A stretch of DNA of 64,000 nt, from contig JAUHYP010000004.1 of assembly GCA_030426265.1 (NCBI GenBank), forward strand, positions 1-64,000. Direction: 5' to 3'. Source of the DNA: Gammaproteobacteria bacterium. Lineage in GTDB: Bacteria > Pseudomonadota > Gammaproteobacteria > Xanthomonadales > SZUA-36. The first letter of the stretch is position 1. Each line of letters starts with the position of its first letter. The notes under the pieces are model-generated. The model made no database searches. It was not told the DNA's origin and saw only the letters and a program-made list of their open reading frames with translations. Below are positions 34,160 to 44,471 of the stretch, piece by piece. The position numbers and the translations under genes are program-made.

Positions 34160-35391
34160 TGAGCGCACGTCCGGCAGCCGTGGAAGCGATGGAATCGACC
34201 AGCGTACGGTCGGACGGCGCGATGCCGATCCGGCTGCTCAAGGTCCTGACCAACTTCCACCCGGGGGGCACGGAGCGCCAGGTCCTGAACCTGGTGCGGG
34301 GCATGGACCGCAGCGCATTCGACCTGGCGTTCGCCTGCCTGGACCGGACGGGTGAGTTTCTCGAATCGTTCGAGGCCTGCGACCTGCCGATCGAGGAGTT
34401 CAGGATCCCGCGGCTCTATGAGCCACGATGTTTCCTGCAGCAGTATCGGTTTGCCGCCCACCTGAAACAGCAGCGCGTGCAGATCCTGCACAGCTACAAC
34501 TTCTACGCCAATGTCTTCGCCGTTCCGGCTGCCCGCCTCGCCGGTGTGCCCCTGGTGCTGGCGTCCGTTCGCGACCGGGGTGTCTACCTCACCGCAGCCC
34601 AGAAGAAGTGGCAACGCTGGGTCCTGGGCCTGGCCGACCGGGTGCTCGTCAATGCCGATTCCATCCGCGACTGGCTGCTCGAGCAGGGCTTGCGGGAGGG
34701 CCGGATCTCGGTGATCCGGAATGGAATCGACCTGTCACGTTACCAGCCCGGGCGGGTGGCCCCGAATATCCGGCAGGCACTGGCGATCCCCGAATCCGCG
34801 CCTCTGGTGGTCCTGGTCGCCCGCCTCAACCCGTCCAAGGGCATCGACGACTTCATCCGGGCCGCGGCCATGATCGCGCCCCGGATGCCGGACGCCCGCT
34901 TCCTGGTCGTGGGCGCCGACCTCAGGAGCCTCGATGGCGAGGCGACCGAGGACACCACCTACCGGTCATCGCTGCAGCAGCTGGCGACGTCCCTGGGCGT
35001 CGGACAGCAGGTCATATTCGCCGGACACCGGGACGACATCCCGGACATCCTCGCCACGGCTGCGCTCTCGGTGCTGCCGTCGCACAGTGAAGGGCTTTCC
35101 AACACCCTGCTCGAGTCCATGGCGGCGGGCGTGCCGATCATCGCCACCGATGTCGGCGGCAATCCTGAACTGGTCAAGGAGGGGATCAACGGCCAACTGG
35201 TCCCGGTGCGCTCGCCGGAGCACCTGGCCGCGGCGATGGAGCAGCTGCTGGGCGACCCGGAACAGCGCGCCATGATGGGCGAACGGGCCCGGCGCATGGC
35301 CTGGAGCGATTATTCGCTGGCGGGGATGGCCGCGAAGACGCAGCGCTTCTACCGCGAACAATTGGGCCTGGCGCGGAGGGCCGCGGCATGA
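34159..35391 (+). CDS. Glycosyltransferase, GT4 family
   Basis: A 410-residue GT-B glycosyltransferase. It has LTNFHPGGTERQVLNLVRGM at the N-terminus, LHSYNFYANVFAVPAARLAG, ISVIRNGIDLSRY, LVVLVARLNPSKGIDDFI, and the donor motif LSVLPSHSEGLSNTLLESMA then GVPIIATDVGGNPELV. The ATG at 34159 overlaps the preceding stop; a GTG one codon earlier is also possible. It adds a sugar to the lipid-linked repeat unit in the cytoplasm. The specific sugar is unknown. Confidence 0.9.
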   Translation: MSARPAAVEAMESTSVRSDGAMPIRLLKVLTNFHPGGTERQVLNLVRGMDRSAFDLAFACLDRTGEFLESFEACDLPIEEFRIPRLYEPRCFLQQYRFAAHLKQQRVQILHSYNFYANVFAVPAARLAGVPLVLASVRDRGVYLTAAQKKWQRWVLGLADRVLVNADSIRDWLLEQGLREGRISVIRNGIDLSRYQPGRVAPNIRQALAIPESAPLVVLVARLNPSKGIDDFIRAAAMIAPRMPDARFLVVGADLRSLDGEATEDTTYRSSLQQLATSLGVGQQVIFAGHRDDIPDILATAALSVLPSHSEGLSNTLLESMAAGVPIIATDVGGNPELVKEGINGQLVPVRSPEHLAAAMEQLLGDPEQRAMMGERARRMAWSDYSLAGMAAKTQRFYREQLGLARRAAA

Positions 35392-36935
35392 CCGCGCGGA
35401 GCGACAGTCTCGGGCACGAGGCGGACCCGCCGTTCGAAACGCCGCCCACCAAGCCCCTGGAGGCCCTGTTCCGTCCGGCCCTGGTGCTGATGAGCGGGCG
35501 CCTGGTCGGGTTCGTGGTGGCCTTCGCCATCCCGATGGTCCTCGCCCGGGTGTTCGACCAGACCGATTTCGGGACCTACAAGCAGCTGTTCCTGATTTTC
35601 GGCACCCTGTTCGGGGTGGTCCAGATGGGCATGGCGGAGAGCCTGTACTACTTCCTGCCCTCGCGGTCCGAGTCGTCCGGGCGCTTCGTGTTCAACACGC
35701 TGGTGACGCTCGGCACCCTGGGGCTGGGTTCGCTGCTCGGCCTGTGGCTGTTCCGGAACGAGCTGGCGGCCACGATGAACAACCCGGTCCTGGCGGAACT
35801 CATCATGCCGGTGGGGCTGTACCTGCTGTTCATGCTGATGGCCGTGGTGCTCGAAATCATCATGACCATCCGCAGGCAGTTCGTGGCCGCGTCCATCAGC
35901 TACGCGCTGACGGACGTGGCGCGCGCGCTGTTCTACCTCACCCCGGTGCTGTTCCTGGCCGACCTGCGGGTCCTGATGCTGGGCGCGCTGGTGTTCGCCT
36001 TTGCCCGCCTCGCGGCAACCGTGGTCTACGTCGGCCGGGAATTCGGCGGGGAACTCAGGCCCGATCGCCAGGCCTTCGCCGAGCAGGCCCGCTACGCCGT
36101 GTCCTTCGGTATCGCGGCGATCATCGGTACGGCCCAGACGACGTTCCACCTCTACGCCGTTTCCAACGCCTTCGATGCAGCGACCTTCGCCATCTACGCG
36201 GTGGGATGCCTTCAGATTCCCCTGTCCGACTTTCTCATGACGTCCACCAGCAACGTGATGATGGTCAACATGCGCGAGCGCCTGCTGGCGGGAGACCTCG
36301 AAGGGGCGGTCGCGGTCTGGCTGGACGGGAACCGGAAGCTGGCCCTGATCTTCTTCCCGATGGTGACGGGCCTGCTGGTGATGGCGCATCCGTTCATCGT
36401 CCTGCTGTTCACCGATACCTACGCGGACAGCGTGCCCATCTTCATGGTGTGGACGCTGGGCATGCTGCTGGTCGCCATTCTCACGGACAGCGCCTTGCGG
36501 GTCTTCGCCCTGACGCGGTTCCTGATCTTCCAGAACCTGGTGGCGCTGGGACTGGTGGCGCTGCTCCTGCAGTGGTTCCTGGCCCAGTTCGGCCTCGTGG
36601 GCGCGGTCATGGTCACACTGGTGGCCGCTTCCGTGGTCAAGGTCATGGCGCTGGAGCGTGTTCGTCGCGCCCTGGAAGTGGAACTGGCGCGATTGCTGCC
36701 CTGGAAGTCACTCGCGGTGACGGCCCTGCTGTCCGCGCTGGCGGCGGCGCCCGCCTGGGCGGTCGTGGCCACACTGGACGCGCCGGAACTGGTGGTCCTC
36801 GCGGTCGCCGGCCCGGTCTATGTCCTCGCCTACTACTTCCTGCTGCGCCACTTCGGCCCGCTGGAGCGTGGCGAAAAGGAACAGCTCGGCCGGTGGGTCA
36901 ACAAGCCGTTCGACTGGTTGCGGGGCGCGGCATGA
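35388..36935 (+). CDS. Polysaccharide flippase, Wzx/MOP family
   Basis: A 515-residue membrane protein with 12-14 hydrophobic segments. The opening RPALVLMSGRLVGFVVAFAI, then PMVLARVFDQTDFGTYKQ, is the classic start of oligosaccharide flippases. FRNELAATMNNPVLAEL, SDFLMTSTSNVMMVNM and PMVTGLLVMAHPFIVLLFTD also fit. It overlaps the glycosyltransferase stop by four bases. It would move undecaprenyl-linked repeat units across the inner membrane for the polymerase at 32852. Confidence 0.9.
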   Translation: MTARSDSLGHEADPPFETPPTKPLEALFRPALVLMSGRLVGFVVAFAIPMVLARVFDQTDFGTYKQLFLIFGTLFGVVQMGMAESLYYFLPSRSESSGRFVFNTLVTLGTLGLGSLLGLWLFRNELAATMNNPVLAELIMPVGLYLLFMLMAVVLEIIMTIRRQFVAASISYALTDVARALFYLTPVLFLADLRVLMLGALVFAFARLAATVVYVGREFGGELRPDRQAFAEQARYAVSFGIAAIIGTAQTTFHLYAVSNAFDAATFAIYAVGCLQIPLSDFLMTSTSNVMMVNMRERLLAGDLEGAVAVWLDGNRKLALIFFPMVTGLLVMAHPFIVLLFTDTYADSVPIFMVWTLGMLLVAILTDSALRVFALTRFLIFQNLVALGLVALLLQWFLAQFGLVGAVMVTLVAASVVKVMALERVRRALEVELARLLPWKSLAVTALLSALAAAPAWAVVATLDAPELVVLAVAGPVYVLAYYFLLRHFGPLERGEKEQLGRWVNKPFDWLRGAA

Positions 36936-36954
36936 TGATGGGGGGGAACTGAGC

Positions 36955-38895
36955 ATGTGCGGCATTGCAGGCATCTTCGGGTTGCGCGGCGAGCCGGTCG
37001 GGGCGGGGCAGGTCAAGGCCATGTGCGATGCGCTGGTGGCGCGGGGTCCCGACGACGAGGGCTACTACGTCCAGGGTTCGATCGGACTGGGAATGCGGCG
37101 CCTCAGCATCGTGGACCTGGCGGGCGGCCAGCAGCCGATCCAGAACGAGGACGGCACGGTGCAGGTCGTGCTGAACGGAGAAATCTACAACTTCCGCGAG
37201 CTGCGCCGCATGCTCGAGGGAAAGGGGCACCGCTTCTACACCGCTTCCGACACCGAAGTGATCGTCCATCTCTACGAGGAGTTCGGTGACGAGTGTGTCC
37301 AGCACCTGCGCGGCATGTTCGCCTTCGCCCTGTGGGACGGGACGCGCCAGCGCCTCTTGATCGCCAGGGACCGCCTGGGCATCAAGCCGCTGTTCTACGG
37401 CGTGTTCGACGGCAAGCTGGTCTTCGCTTCCGAGCTCAAGGCGTTGTTGCAGCTGCCCTGGGTCCCCCGTGAACTGGACTTCGGTGCCGTCGCCCACCTC
37501 TTCGCCTTCCTGACCACGCCCAGGGACCGTGGCATCCTCGCGGGTATCCACAAGCTCGAACCAGCGCATCGGCTCGTGGTCGAGTCCGGCGGGTCCCCCC
37601 GGATCTCCCGTTACTGGAGTGTGGGCTTCGAAAGCGATGAAACCTCCAGCGAGGCGGACTTCGTCGAGGGCCTGAGGGAACGGCTGTCGGAGTCGGTGCG
37701 CCTGCGCATGGCCTGTGACGTTCCCTTCGGCGCCTTCCTCAGCGGCGGTATCGACTCCAGCGCGGTCGTGGCCACCATGGCCGGACTGGGCACGGAGCCG
37801 GTGAAGACCTTTTCCGTGGGCTTCGAGGAGAAGTCGTTCAGCGAGCTGGATCACGCCCGGGTGGTGGCGCAGAAGTTCGGCACCGAGCACCACGAACTGG
37901 TGCTCAAGCCGGACGTGGTCAGCGTACTCGACGATCTCTCCTGGCATCTCGACGAACCCTTCGGCGATGCCTCGGCGATCCCCACCTACATGGTTTCCCG
38001 CCTGGCGGCCGAGCACGTCAAGGTGGTGCTGTCGGGTGACGGCGGCGACGAGTTGTTCGGCGGTTATGACAAGTACTGCGTCGAGCGCAGGGAACGCCGG
38101 TTCCGGCACATCCCGACCGTGATCCGTTCGCTCATGGGCGCCGTCGGCGGCCGTATGAACGAGGGAATGAAGGGGCGCAACTTCCTGCGCCATATCGCGC
38201 TCGATGGCGCGGAGCGCTACGTGAACGCGGGGACACTGTTCGACCGGGAAGAACAGGAGTCCCTGTTCCTGGCGCCGGCCGCCGAGCGCATCCTGTCGAC
38301 GGACCCCTGGGGTGGTCTCAGCGACGAGCTGGAGCGCTACCCGGGGCACTGGTTGTCGGCCGTGCAGTCACTGGACCTCCACAACTACCTGCCGCTGGAC
38401 ATCCTGACCAAGGTCGACCGCATGAGCATGGCGCACTCGCTCGAGGCGCGCGTGCCGCTGCTCGATCACAAGCTGGTCGAGTATGCCGTGACGATTCCGC
38501 CCCATCTGCGGCTGAACAACGGCAGCACCAAGCACATTTTCAAGCAGGCCATGCGCGGCATCCTGCCCGACGCGATCATCGACCGGCCCAAGCAGGGTTT
38601 CGCCGTCCCCCTGGAGATCTGGTTCCGGGGACAGCTGGACGGTTTCGTCAACGACCTGCTGCTGTCCGACACCAGCCGGGCCCGCAATCTGCTCAACCCC
38701 GACTACGTGAAGCAGGTGCTGCGACTGCACCACGCCGGCCGGCCTCTCAACTTCGAAATCTGGACCATGCTGTCCTTCGAGATGTGGTGCCGGAAGTTCC
38801 TGGACCAGCCCGCCATCACCCCGATGGCCCGGCCGGTTCATGCCGTGGTGTCGACCCCGTCGCCGGCGCCGCCGGGCCAGGTGCAGCCGGCATGA
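36955..38895 (+). CDS. asnB: AsnB-like glutamine amidotransferase, exosortase-A-associated type 1
   Basis: A 646-residue class II amidotransferase. MCGIAGIFG places the catalytic cysteine at residue 2. The glutaminase domain shows VARGPDDEGY, LNGEIYNFREL and ARDRLGIKPLFY. The synthetase domain carries the PP-loop LSGGIDSSAV, SFSELDHARVVAQKF, LSGDGGDELFGGYDKY and KVDRMSMAHSLEARVPLLDH. It matches the XrtA amidotransferase 1 family (TIGR03108) as I remember it. In EPS loci such enzymes probably amidate uronic acids, by analogy with WbpS, rather than make asparagine. The start is fixed by the MCGIAG motif. Confidence 0.9.
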   Translation: MCGIAGIFGLRGEPVGAGQVKAMCDALVARGPDDEGYYVQGSIGLGMRRLSIVDLAGGQQPIQNEDGTVQVVLNGEIYNFRELRRMLEGKGHRFYTASDTEVIVHLYEEFGDECVQHLRGMFAFALWDGTRQRLLIARDRLGIKPLFYGVFDGKLVFASELKALLQLPWVPRELDFGAVAHLFAFLTTPRDRGILAGIHKLEPAHRLVVESGGSPRISRYWSVGFESDETSSEADFVEGLRERLSESVRLRMACDVPFGAFLSGGIDSSAVVATMAGLGTEPVKTFSVGFEEKSFSELDHARVVAQKFGTEHHELVLKPDVVSVLDDLSWHLDEPFGDASAIPTYMVSRLAAEHVKVVLSGDGGDELFGGYDKYCVERRERRFRHIPTVIRSLMGAVGGRMNEGMKGRNFLRHIALDGAERYVNAGTLFDREEQESLFLAPAAERILSTDPWGGLSDELERYPGHWLSAVQSLDLHNYLPLDILTKVDRMSMAHSLEARVPLLDHKLVEYAVTIPPHLRLNNGSTKHIFKQAMRGILPDAIIDRPKQGFAVPLEIWFRGQLDGFVNDLLLSDTSRARNLLNPDYVKQVLRLHHAGRPLNFEIWTMLSFEMWCRKFLDQPAITPMARPVHAVVSTPSPAPPGQVQPA

Positions 38896-38926
38896 GCCGG
38901 GTCGCGAGAACGGACGGGGCGATCGA

Positions 38927-41164
38927 ATGAGAATCCAGCGCCTGTTGGACATGAGCCCCGCCGAGTGGGCCTTCCGCGGACGGCAGGAGGTCTTCAAGGC
39001 CGTGGAGCGCTGGTCACCGGGGGACGCGCGTTCCTCATCACGGGTCAGGATCGATCGCTCGGCGCTCGATCCCTTGCACGGCGGTCTGCTGGACCCCGCA
39101 GCCCGGGACGCGACGTCGGAGTTCGACGCCGAACTCGCGACGCGGTGGCTCGCGCGGATGAGCGGACGGTTTTTTGCCGGGTTCGGGAGCGAGAAGGACT
39201 CCAGCGAGGTCGTCGATTGCCTGAACGCGGACTTCGCGGACGAGGCGCGGCAGCTCATCACCCGGGCGGACGCGGTGTGTGCGGGCCGCTTCGAGATTCT
39301 CGGCTACGGGGCGCTGGACTTCGGCTGCCCGGTCAACTGGCACCTCGATCCCGTTTCCGGCCGGGAGAGTCCGCGGGAGCACTGGAGCCGGATCGATCCC
39401 CTGGACCCGGAACAGGTCGGAGACAGCAAGGTGGTCTGGGAACTGAACCGTCACCAGTGGGCCCTGGATCTCGGGCAAGCCTGGCGGTTGACCGGCGACG
39501 TGGCCTACGCGGACGCGTTTTTCGAACGGTTCTCGGACTGGCTGGAAGCGAATCCCTACGGTCGTGGCGTCAACTGGAGCAGCGCCCTGGAAGTCGCACT
39601 GAGGATGATGGCCTGGTGCTGGGCCCTGGCCCTGTTCAGGACCGCGCCGGCCATGACGCCGGACCGCCTGCAGGGCCTGCTGGCGGCGATCCAGCGCCAC
39701 GCCGGTTTCGTGGAGCGCAACCTGTCGCGGTATTTCTCGCCCAATACACACCTGACGGTGGAAGCGCTTGGCCTGTACACCGTCGGCACCCTGCTGCCGG
39801 AACTCCGGGGCGCGCGACGCTGGCGGTCGCGCGGTCGCGAGCTCCTGCTGGAGCAGTTGCCGGTCCAGGTATCGGAGGCTGGCGTCCATTTCGAGCAGTC
39901 CACCCGCTACCAGTACTACACGGTCGAGATCTACCTGCATTTCGCCCTGCTCGCGGCGCGCAACGGCGAAGCGCTGCCGGCGATCGTTCACGAGCGCATC
40001 GCCGCAATGCTGCAGGTCCTGCGGGCCCTCATGCGGCCGGATGGCAGCCTGCCGCAAGTGGGCGACACGGACGGTGGCTGGCTGTGTCCCCTGGTGCGGC
40101 GTGATACCGGCGACTACCGGGGTCTGTTCGCCACCGCGGCCCTCCTGCTGGAGGACCCGCAGCTGGCCGAGGCGGCCGGCGCGCTCGCCGCGGAAGCGCT
40201 GTGGTTCTTCGGTCCGGAAGCCGTCGAGCGTTGGCCGCAACTGACCGGAACGGCAGCGGTCCCCGGATCGCTGGTCACAAACATTCCCGGCGCCTGCGTG
40301 ACGATGCGCAGTGGCTGGGGTCCGGACGCCCATCATCTGGTGTTCGACACCGGACCGCTGGGTTGCCCCGTCAGCAGTGGCCATGGCCACGCGGACCTGC
40401 TGTCGGTGCAGTGCAGCGCCTTTGGCGAACACTACCTGGTCGACCCCGGAACCGGCTGCTATTCGTCCGACTCTCCCTGGCGGCCGCATTTTCGCAGCAC
40501 CCGCGCGCACAGCACGGTGACCGTTGACGGCGTGGACCAGGTGGAATCCGAAGGGCCGTTTTCCTGGCGCCAGCGCCCGGCCGCCCGGCTGCTGGATTTC
40601 GAGGTGCGCCCCGGGATCGGCTACGCCGCCGCGCAGCACGAGGCCTATGTCCGGCTGGAGGATCCGGTGACCCACCGGCGTCGCGTGTGGTTCCTGGATG
40701 AAACGTGCTGGCTGATCGTGGACGACCTGCTCGGACACGGACGACACGTGGCGGACCTGCATTTCCAGTTCGCGCCCTTGCCGGTGGACGAGGAAGCGGA
40801 TGGCTGGGTCCGGGCCCGGGGACAGTCGAGCAGCCTGTTGCTGAAGAGCTTTTCGATGCGACCCCTGGACCGGCGCATCGTGGCGGGCGCCCGCCAGCCG
40901 CTCGCGGGCTGGTATTCGCCCAACTACGGCGTCCAGGTTCCGGCGCCCCTGCTGACGCTGCGTGTCGAAGAGACGCTGCCCTTGCGCCTGGCCACCGTGA
41001 TCGTACCGATGCGCGACCCGGACGCTCCGCCGCCATCGCTCGCCGCCCGGATTCACGAGGCGCGGCTGGTGGGGTTGGAATCAGGTGTTCCGGGATGGAG
41101 CTTCCCGGACTTCGAATACGACGACCGGCCGCTGTCCACCGGCGCCGGGGATGGATCGCCATGA
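38927..41164 (+). CDS. Heparinase II/III-family polysaccharide lyase-like protein
   Basis: A 745-residue protein with the two-part layout of the family. The alpha-helical toroid (about 100-420) has NWSSALEVALRMMAWCWAL, SRYFSPNTHLTVEALGLY and EQSTRYQYYTVEIYLHF, holding candidate Asn/His/Tyr catalytic residues. The beta-sandwich half has SSGHGHADLLSVQCSAFGEH, LVDPGTGCYSS and RAHSTVTVDGVDQ. No clear signal peptide is present (start MRIQRLLDMSPAEW), the usual situation for the EPS-locus members. It lies between the two amidotransferase genes. It probably cleaves or edits an acidic polysaccharide. Confidence 0.88.
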   Translation: MRIQRLLDMSPAEWAFRGRQEVFKAVERWSPGDARSSSRVRIDRSALDPLHGGLLDPAARDATSEFDAELATRWLARMSGRFFAGFGSEKDSSEVVDCLNADFADEARQLITRADAVCAGRFEILGYGALDFGCPVNWHLDPVSGRESPREHWSRIDPLDPEQVGDSKVVWELNRHQWALDLGQAWRLTGDVAYADAFFERFSDWLEANPYGRGVNWSSALEVALRMMAWCWALALFRTAPAMTPDRLQGLLAAIQRHAGFVERNLSRYFSPNTHLTVEALGLYTVGTLLPELRGARRWRSRGRELLLEQLPVQVSEAGVHFEQSTRYQYYTVEIYLHFALLAARNGEALPAIVHERIAAMLQVLRALMRPDGSLPQVGDTDGGWLCPLVRRDTGDYRGLFATAALLLEDPQLAEAAGALAAEALWFFGPEAVERWPQLTGTAAVPGSLVTNIPGACVTMRSGWGPDAHHLVFDTGPLGCPVSSGHGHADLLSVQCSAFGEHYLVDPGTGCYSSDSPWRPHFRSTRAHSTVTVDGVDQVESEGPFSWRQRPAARLLDFEVRPGIGYAAAQHEAYVRLEDPVTHRRRVWFLDETCWLIVDDLLGHGRHVADLHFQFAPLPVDEEADGWVRARGQSSSLLLKSFSMRPLDRRIVAGARQPLAGWYSPNYGVQVPAPLLTLRVEETLPLRLATVIVPMRDPDAPPPSLAARIHEARLVGLESGVPGWSFPDFEYDDRPLSTGAGDGSP

Positions 41165-41174
41165 GGACCCGGAT

Positions 41175-43142
41175 ATGTGTGGCATAGCTGGCATCCTCAG
41201 CTTTGATCCGGGCGCGCAGGTCCAGGAGCGCCGCCTGCAGGCCATGCGCGACAGCCTGGTGCATCGTGGGCCGGATGACGCCGGACTGGTGGTTCGGGGC
41301 CGCGTCGGCCTGGCGCACCGACGCCTGTCGATCATTGACCTCTCGGGTGGCCACCAGCCCATGAGCGACCCCCAGGGGCAGGTCTGGATCACCTACAACG
41401 GCGAGCTCTACAACTTCCGCGCCTTGCGTTCGGAACTCGAATCGCGGGGCTGTGCCTTCTCGACGCAGTCGGATACCGAGGTGCTGCTGCGCGCCTACGA
41501 AGTCTTCGGGACCGATTGCGTCGACCATCTCAGGGGGATGTACGCGTTCGCCATCTGGGATGAGCGCAAGCAGCAGCTGTTCATGGCCAGGGACCGGCTC
41601 GGGATCAAGCCGCTCTACCTGGCCGAGCGCGACGGCGAGCTGTTGTTCGCATCGGAAATCAAGGGCCTGCTGGCCGGCTTGCCCGGCCCGCCCCGGTTCA
41701 ACGAGGGTGTGCTGCCGGAATACCTGGCATCCCGGTATGTGTCCGGCGAGGAGACGTTCTTCCAGGGCGTGCACAAGCTGCTCCCCGGCCACCGGCTGGT
41801 GTGGACCCCCTCGGGCGGCTGCCGCAAGGAACGCTACTGGCTGCCGCCCACCGTTCAGGAAGACGCCGGTACGTCAATCGAGGACCACGTCCAGGCCGTG
41901 CGCGCCGGGCTGGAGGACGCCGTCGAAAGCCACCTCGTCAGTGACGTGCCACTGGGCCTGTTCCTGTCCGGGGGCATCGACTCGACGGTCCTGGCTTCAT
42001 TGATGGCGCCCCGGGTGGATGGCCCGGTGCATACGTTCTCGGTGGGTTTCAGCGAAGCCGAAGCCAATGAATTCGAGTACGCCCGCATTGCCGCCGAGCA
42101 CATCGGCGCCAGTCACCGCGAAGTCCTGCTGTCGCCCGACCAGTTCTTCGCGGCGTTGCCGAAACTGATCTGGCACGAAGACGAACCCATCGCGTTCGCC
42201 TCCAGCGTTCCGCTCAACGCGGTTTCCGAACTGGCCAGCGAGCACGTCAAGGTCGTGCTCACCGGTGAGGGGGCCGACGAACTGTTCCTGGGCTACGACT
42301 ATCGCTACCGGGTGACGGACTGGAACCTGCGATATGGCCGGGTCTACCAGCGCAGCCTGCCCCGTGGCATTCGCCAGGCAATGGCCCGCGCGATTCCCGG
42401 ATTGCCCTGGCGCCTGCGCCGCTACGCGGAGCGCAGCTTCCTGGCGATGGATGGCAGCCCACGCGACGCATTCTTCGAGAATTTCTCGGTGTTCCGCCAG
42501 CAGGCCCGTACGCAGTTGTTGCGGGAAGGGGGCGAGCATGGCGACATCCATGGCCATGGCCTGCGGTTCTACGAACTCGAATCCGGAGACGACCTGGCCG
42601 CGATGAGCCAGGCGGATCTGCAGACCCACCTGGTCGAATTGCTCATGAAGCAGGACCAGATGAGCATGGCCGCCTCCCTGGAGAGCCGGGTTCCCTTCCT
42701 CGACCACCAGCTCGTGGAAACGGTATCGCGAATTCCCGGGCGGGTGCGCCTGCACGGCGGCAAGACCAAGTCGTTGATGCGTGAAGCCGTTCGCGACCTG
42801 GTACCCGAGCCCATCATGAACCGCGGAAAAATGGGCTTTCCCGTTCCGATCGGCCGCTGGCTGGCCGGCCCGTTCCGAGCCCTGGTCGATGAATATGTGC
42901 TGGGCCCCAGGGCGCGGCAACGCGGCTACTTCGAGGAATCCGCGCTGAAGCGACTGGCCGGGGAGCACCTGGGCGGCGGGATCGATCACGCTGATCGCCT
43001 GTGGCTGCTGATCAACCTCGAGATCTGGCAGCGCCTGTTCATCGACGGTGAATCACCGGAGGCAGTGAAGCCGATCGGCGGCCCGGTTTCGGATCCCGGC
43101 CCGGCGTACTCGCGCCCGGCACAACTGGTGGCGGCCAAATGA
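41175..43142 (+). CDS. asnB: AsnB-like glutamine amidotransferase (second)
   Basis: A 655-residue class II amidotransferase. MCGIAGILS has cysteine 2; HRGPDDAGL, YNGELYNFRAL and ARDRLGIKPLYL form the glutaminase domain. LSGGIDSTVLAS, LTGEGADELFLGYDYRY, KQDQMSMAASLESRVPFLDH and MNRGKMGFPVP form the synthetase domain. It is only moderately similar to the protein at 36955, so the two are old paralogs and not a recent duplication. The MCGIAG motif fixes the start. Two amidotransferases in one operon suggest two amidated positions or two acceptors in the polysaccharide. Inference. Confidence 0.9.
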   Translation: MCGIAGILSFDPGAQVQERRLQAMRDSLVHRGPDDAGLVVRGRVGLAHRRLSIIDLSGGHQPMSDPQGQVWITYNGELYNFRALRSELESRGCAFSTQSDTEVLLRAYEVFGTDCVDHLRGMYAFAIWDERKQQLFMARDRLGIKPLYLAERDGELLFASEIKGLLAGLPGPPRFNEGVLPEYLASRYVSGEETFFQGVHKLLPGHRLVWTPSGGCRKERYWLPPTVQEDAGTSIEDHVQAVRAGLEDAVESHLVSDVPLGLFLSGGIDSTVLASLMAPRVDGPVHTFSVGFSEAEANEFEYARIAAEHIGASHREVLLSPDQFFAALPKLIWHEDEPIAFASSVPLNAVSELASEHVKVVLTGEGADELFLGYDYRYRVTDWNLRYGRVYQRSLPRGIRQAMARAIPGLPWRLRRYAERSFLAMDGSPRDAFFENFSVFRQQARTQLLREGGEHGDIHGHGLRFYELESGDDLAAMSQADLQTHLVELLMKQDQMSMAASLESRVPFLDHQLVETVSRIPGRVRLHGGKTKSLMREAVRDLVPEPIMNRGKMGFPVPIGRWLAGPFRALVDEYVLGPRARQRGYFEESALKRLAGEHLGGGIDHADRLWLLINLEIWQRLFIDGESPEAVKPIGGPVSDPGPAYSRPAQLVAAK

Positions 43143-44428
43143 GCGCCATGCAGTCCAGCCTGGTGCGGCAGCCCGCCCGTGAAACGGATGCGTTCCCCGA
43201 TCCGGCCGCGCCGAGTGCGACACCCTTGCGCATCCTCTGGGTCAAGGTCGGCGGGCTGTGGCCATTGAACACGGGGGGGCGCCTGCGCAGCTTTCACCTG
43301 GTGCGCGAGCTGTCCCAATCGCACGCGGTGACGGTGCTCACCACGCACGGACCGGACGACGACCCGGAGGGGCTGAAGCAGCAGCTGTCCCGCTGCCAAC
43401 AGGTTCGTTCCCTCCCGCACACACCCGCCAAGAAGGGCAGCGGGCGGTTCTTCCTCGCGCTGTTTCGCTCGTGGTTTACGCGCCTTCCCGTCGATCTCTA
43501 CCGGAATCGGGTCGCGGACCTGAAGGCCGAGGTGACGCGACAGCTTGCGCAGGGAACGTTCGACCTGGTGGTCGCCGATTTCCTGGTCGCGGCGCCCAAC
43601 GTGTCCCGGCATGGCGATACGCCGGTGCTGCTGTTTTCCCACAATGTCGAGTACATGATCTGGCGCCGGCTCGGCGCCAATGAGCGACGCTGGCCGCACC
43701 GCCTGATGCTGGCCAATGAGTGGCGCAAGATGCGCCGCTACGAGATCGAGGCCTGCCGCCGCGCCGATTTCACGGTCGCGGTGTCCGAGCAGGATCGAGA
43801 CCAGCTGGCCGAGGGGTCGGACACCTCCCGCTATGGCGCCATCGCCACCGGCGTGGACCTGGACTACTTCCAGGCGGGTGACCGACGCAGGGAGCAGGCG
43901 ATGGAGATCGTGTTCTGCGGCTCCATGGACTGGCACCCGAACGAGGACGCGATGCGGTATTTCATCGATGAGATCCTGCCCCGTTTGCGTGAGGACCTTC
44001 CGGACATCACGGTGACCGTGGTGGGACGCAACCCCGGCGACGGCTTCCGCACGGTCGCTGAACAGGCAGGCGTACGGGTCACCGGCACGGTCCCCGACGT
44101 CCGGCCCTACGTGCAGGCGGCAGCGGTGTACATCGTCCCCCTGCGCATCGGCGGCGGCACCCGCCTGAAGATCTACGAGGCCCTGGCCATGGGCAAGGCC
44201 GTGGTCAGCACCACCATCGGCGCCGAGGGACTCCCCCTGGAAGAGGGCGAGCACATCCTGCGTGCCGACGAGCCGGCCGAGTTCGCCCGCCAGGTACGGG
44301 TCCTGCTGGAGGACCCGGCCCGGCGCCAGGCGCTGGGCGATGCGGGCCGGGCCCTGATGGAAGCGCGCTTTTCCTGGCCGGAGGTGGCCAGGGAATTCGA
44401 AGGCTTCTGCCGGGAGGCCATCTCGTGA
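43139..44428 (+). CDS. Glycosyltransferase, GT4 family (exosortase/EpsH-associated type)
   Basis: A 429-residue GT-B glycosyltransferase. WVKVGGLWPLNTGGRLRSFH, LFSHNVEYMIWRRL, IATGVDLDYFQ, IVFCGSMDWHPNEDAM, VVGRNPGD, VYIVPLRIGGGTRLKIYEAL and GLPLEEGEHIL match the TIGR03087-like sugar transferases of PEP-CTERM/EPS loci. It overlaps the amidotransferase stop by four bases (ATGA). It acts in the cytoplasm on the lipid-linked repeat. Donor unknown. Confidence 0.88.
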   Translation: MSAMQSSLVRQPARETDAFPDPAAPSATPLRILWVKVGGLWPLNTGGRLRSFHLVRELSQSHAVTVLTTHGPDDDPEGLKQQLSRCQQVRSLPHTPAKKGSGRFFLALFRSWFTRLPVDLYRNRVADLKAEVTRQLAQGTFDLVVADFLVAAPNVSRHGDTPVLLFSHNVEYMIWRRLGANERRWPHRLMLANEWRKMRRYEIEACRRADFTVAVSEQDRDQLAEGSDTSRYGAIATGVDLDYFQAGDRRREQAMEIVFCGSMDWHPNEDAMRYFIDEILPRLREDLPDITVTVVGRNPGDGFRTVAEQAGVRVTGTVPDVRPYVQAAAVYIVPLRIGGGTRLKIYEALAMGKAVVSTTIGAEGLPLEEGEHILRADEPAEFARQVRVLLEDPARRQALGDAGRALMEARFSWPEVAREFEGFCREAIS

Positions 44429-44471
44429 ACACCCATCAGTCATTCCCGTTCTTCAAACAGGAGCACGAATC

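Noticed and set aside
39038-41056. A 672-codon minus-strand frame opposite the heparinase-like gene
   Set aside because: The plus strand carries the family motifs and operon spacing. The antisense frame is a GC-driven artefact.
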